NCBI GenBank assembly: GCA_036362985.1
Contig: JAYGXS010000009.1
Location: 12,588,032-12,652,031, forward strand
Origin: Ligula intestinalis
Taxonomy: Eukaryota; Platyhelminthes; Cestoda; Diphyllobothriidea; Diphyllobothriidae
Reading direction: 5' to 3'
Length of the DNA: 64,000 nt
Made by a program: the position numbers and the translations under genes. This document shows positions 62,923 to 64,000 of this stretch, in pieces. Below the pieces are notes generated by a model. The model worked only from the letters and a program-made list of their open reading frames with translations, had not been told where the DNA came from and searched no databases. Numbering within the stretch: the first letter of the stretch is position 1; the number at the start of each line of letters is the position of its first letter.

Positions 62923-64000
62923 ATACGGATGAGCGTAACCTGCATCTCAGGGATACGCTCAGTATAGTTTCTCTGAATGCGAGATCAGTTGTAAATAAAA
63001 TGACAGAGCTCAGAACAGTAGCTTTTGAGCTTGATCCAGATGTTATTTGTATCACTGAATCTTGGGCTCACTCTCTTATCCCTGACTCAACGCTCGCTAT
63101 AGATAATTTTAGTTTGTACCGACAAGACCGCATTGAAAAACGTGGCGGTGGTTGCCTTCTTTATATCAAATCATCTTTTGTACATTTCCCGTTTCATCTG
63201 AGCATTTCATCGTTTTCGGGAGATGTTTGCTTTATTTCAGTCATCCTCCCGCACAATAAAAAAGCCGTAATTGGCTGTGTTTATAATCCCCCATGTTATT
63301 CTGGTAATGAAAGTGCGCTCTGCGAACTGTTTGCAAAAGTTGCAGAAGCTGAAGTTGGTGTCAAAATAATCGTAGGTGATTTCAATCTGCCAGACGTTGA
63401 CTGGGAGGCAAATACTTGCCCGCCAAAATTTCAAAAATTGGTAGAAACTATTAACTTTGCAAACCTGTCACAACTGGTCAGTTCAGTGACTAGAAATGTG
63501 AGCATATTAGATTTAATTTTTACAAATGACATCCACCCTCTCTTTATGAATTTTCATCGTGATCTCTTTACAAGTGACCACGCATTAATTCAGTGTTGTT
63601 TTCCAGTCTCTCTTTCAAAAAAGCCTGAGGTAAAATGCAATAACCTCGCTTTTGCTAACGCAAACCTTGAACTCATAAATGACTTCGTAAGTACTCTAGA
63701 TTGGCATACTATTTTTTCAACTAATTATCCAATCTTTTTCAATGAACTTTTACAAAACCTTACAGAAAAAATTCAGACTTTTATCCCACTTAAGCCTATT
63801 AAATCAAATTCAGCTTCCTCTACCGTTCCACATTTTCTCCAAAATAGACTTAAAAACTTACGGAAGCTACTTAAGGATCCGTCTAATAGCTCTGTGTCGG
63901 TGCACTTAAGGATAGCACAAATATTTGAATTAACGCTAAAAATAAGGCTTGCACGAGATAGGCGTATAGAATCCCTGGCACTAAATGATGCTAACTCTTC
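62844..64000 (+). CDS. LINE-B ORF2: AP endonuclease and start of RT (partial, -1 frame)
   Basis: The frame is open from 62844 (after a TAG) to the window end. It encodes NTDERNLHLRDTLSIVSLNARSV (catalytic Asn), DVICITESWAHS (catalytic Glu), RQDRIEKRGGGCLLYIKSSF, IIVGDFNLPDVDWEA (GDFN), SILDLIFTND and LFTSDHALIQCCF (SDH), then the RT N-terminal region HFLQNRLKNLRKLLKD and ARDRRIESLA. The first ATG in this frame is at 63000, after the catalytic Asn, so normal initiation would give a damaged nuclease. ORF2 overlaps the ORF1 end by 79 nt in the -1 frame. Confidence 0.9.
62913..62961 (+). promoter_or_regulatory. Candidate -1 ribosomal frameshift signal
   Basis: T TTT TTA (62913-62919) is in the correct phase for ORF1 and is followed at once by the TAA stop. 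After a 10-nt spacer comes a hairpin: TGAGCGTA (62930-62937) pairs perfectly with TACGCTCA (62954-62961), and inside it CCTG (62939-62942) pairs with CAGG (62948-62951) around a 5-nt loop. The layout is that of classical -1 programmed frameshifting. Not tested. Confidence 0.6.

Larger units (their letters stand above)
60976..64000 (+). mobile_element. LINE-B copy 2, apparently intact, runs off the window
   Basis: A 5' region of about 580 bp with repeated modules, an intact 454-codon ORF1 and an ORF2 frame open to the last base. It is the best-preserved transposable element in the window and the likeliest to have been active recently. Its RT catalytic part and 3' end lie beyond base 64000. Confidence 0.88.

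Overview
The window is eukaryotic and almost certainly from a parasitic flatworm. Two conserved genes on the minus strand are cut into short exons separated by kilobases, and nearly everything else is transposon sequence. The mix (Penelope-like elements with GIY-YIG nucleases, a Merlin relic, Ty3/gypsy elements including one with a CsRn1-like gag box, Jockey-, RTE- and CR1-type LINEs, tRNA-derived SINEs) fits platyhelminths. A diphyllobothriidean tapeworm or a trematode is my best guess, but the species cannot be fixed from the sequence alone.

Gene 1 (left edge to about 11.8 kb, minus) is a DDX24-type DEAD-box RNA helicase. Six exons read through with matching splice phases and carry the Q motif, GSGKT, PTREL, TPGR, DEAD and SAT boxes and the start of the second RecA domain. 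The 3' end is off the left edge. A possible extra N-terminal exon lies at 13.3-13.5 kb.

Gene 2 (18.16-35.0 kb, minus) is a USP22-type ubiquitin hydrolase, the SAGA deubiquitinase subunit. The Cys box, His box, zinc knuckle and N-terminal ZnF-UBP finger are spread over about nine supported and two candidate exons. The first coding exon was not found. Its introns hold Penelope, Jockey and SINE insertions.

35.4-45.4 kb is a gypsy LTR retrotransposon (minus) with both LTRs. A 4.8-kb CR1-like LINE is nested inside its pol at a junction that can be resolved to a few bases. 46-48.7 kb is a graveyard of Merlin, Jockey and RTE remnants. 49.3-51.2 kb is the 3' half of a second LINE family (called LINE-B here, minus). 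51.4-54.3 kb is a 3'-truncated gypsy with a CsRn1-type gag zinc box (minus).

55.36-64.0 kb holds two plus-strand LINE-B copies separated by a truncated CR1-like fragment. The second copy is the youngest-looking element in the window: ORF1 (454 aa) is intact, and ORF2 is open from its overlap with ORF1 to the window edge. ORF1 and ORF2 meet in a -1 frame at a T TTT TTA heptamer, followed directly by the ORF1 stop, a 10-nt spacer and a stable hairpin. This looks like a programmed ribosomal frameshift signal in a non-LTR retrotransposon and is the most interesting hypothesis here.

No rRNA, CRISPR array or convincing functional tRNA was found.
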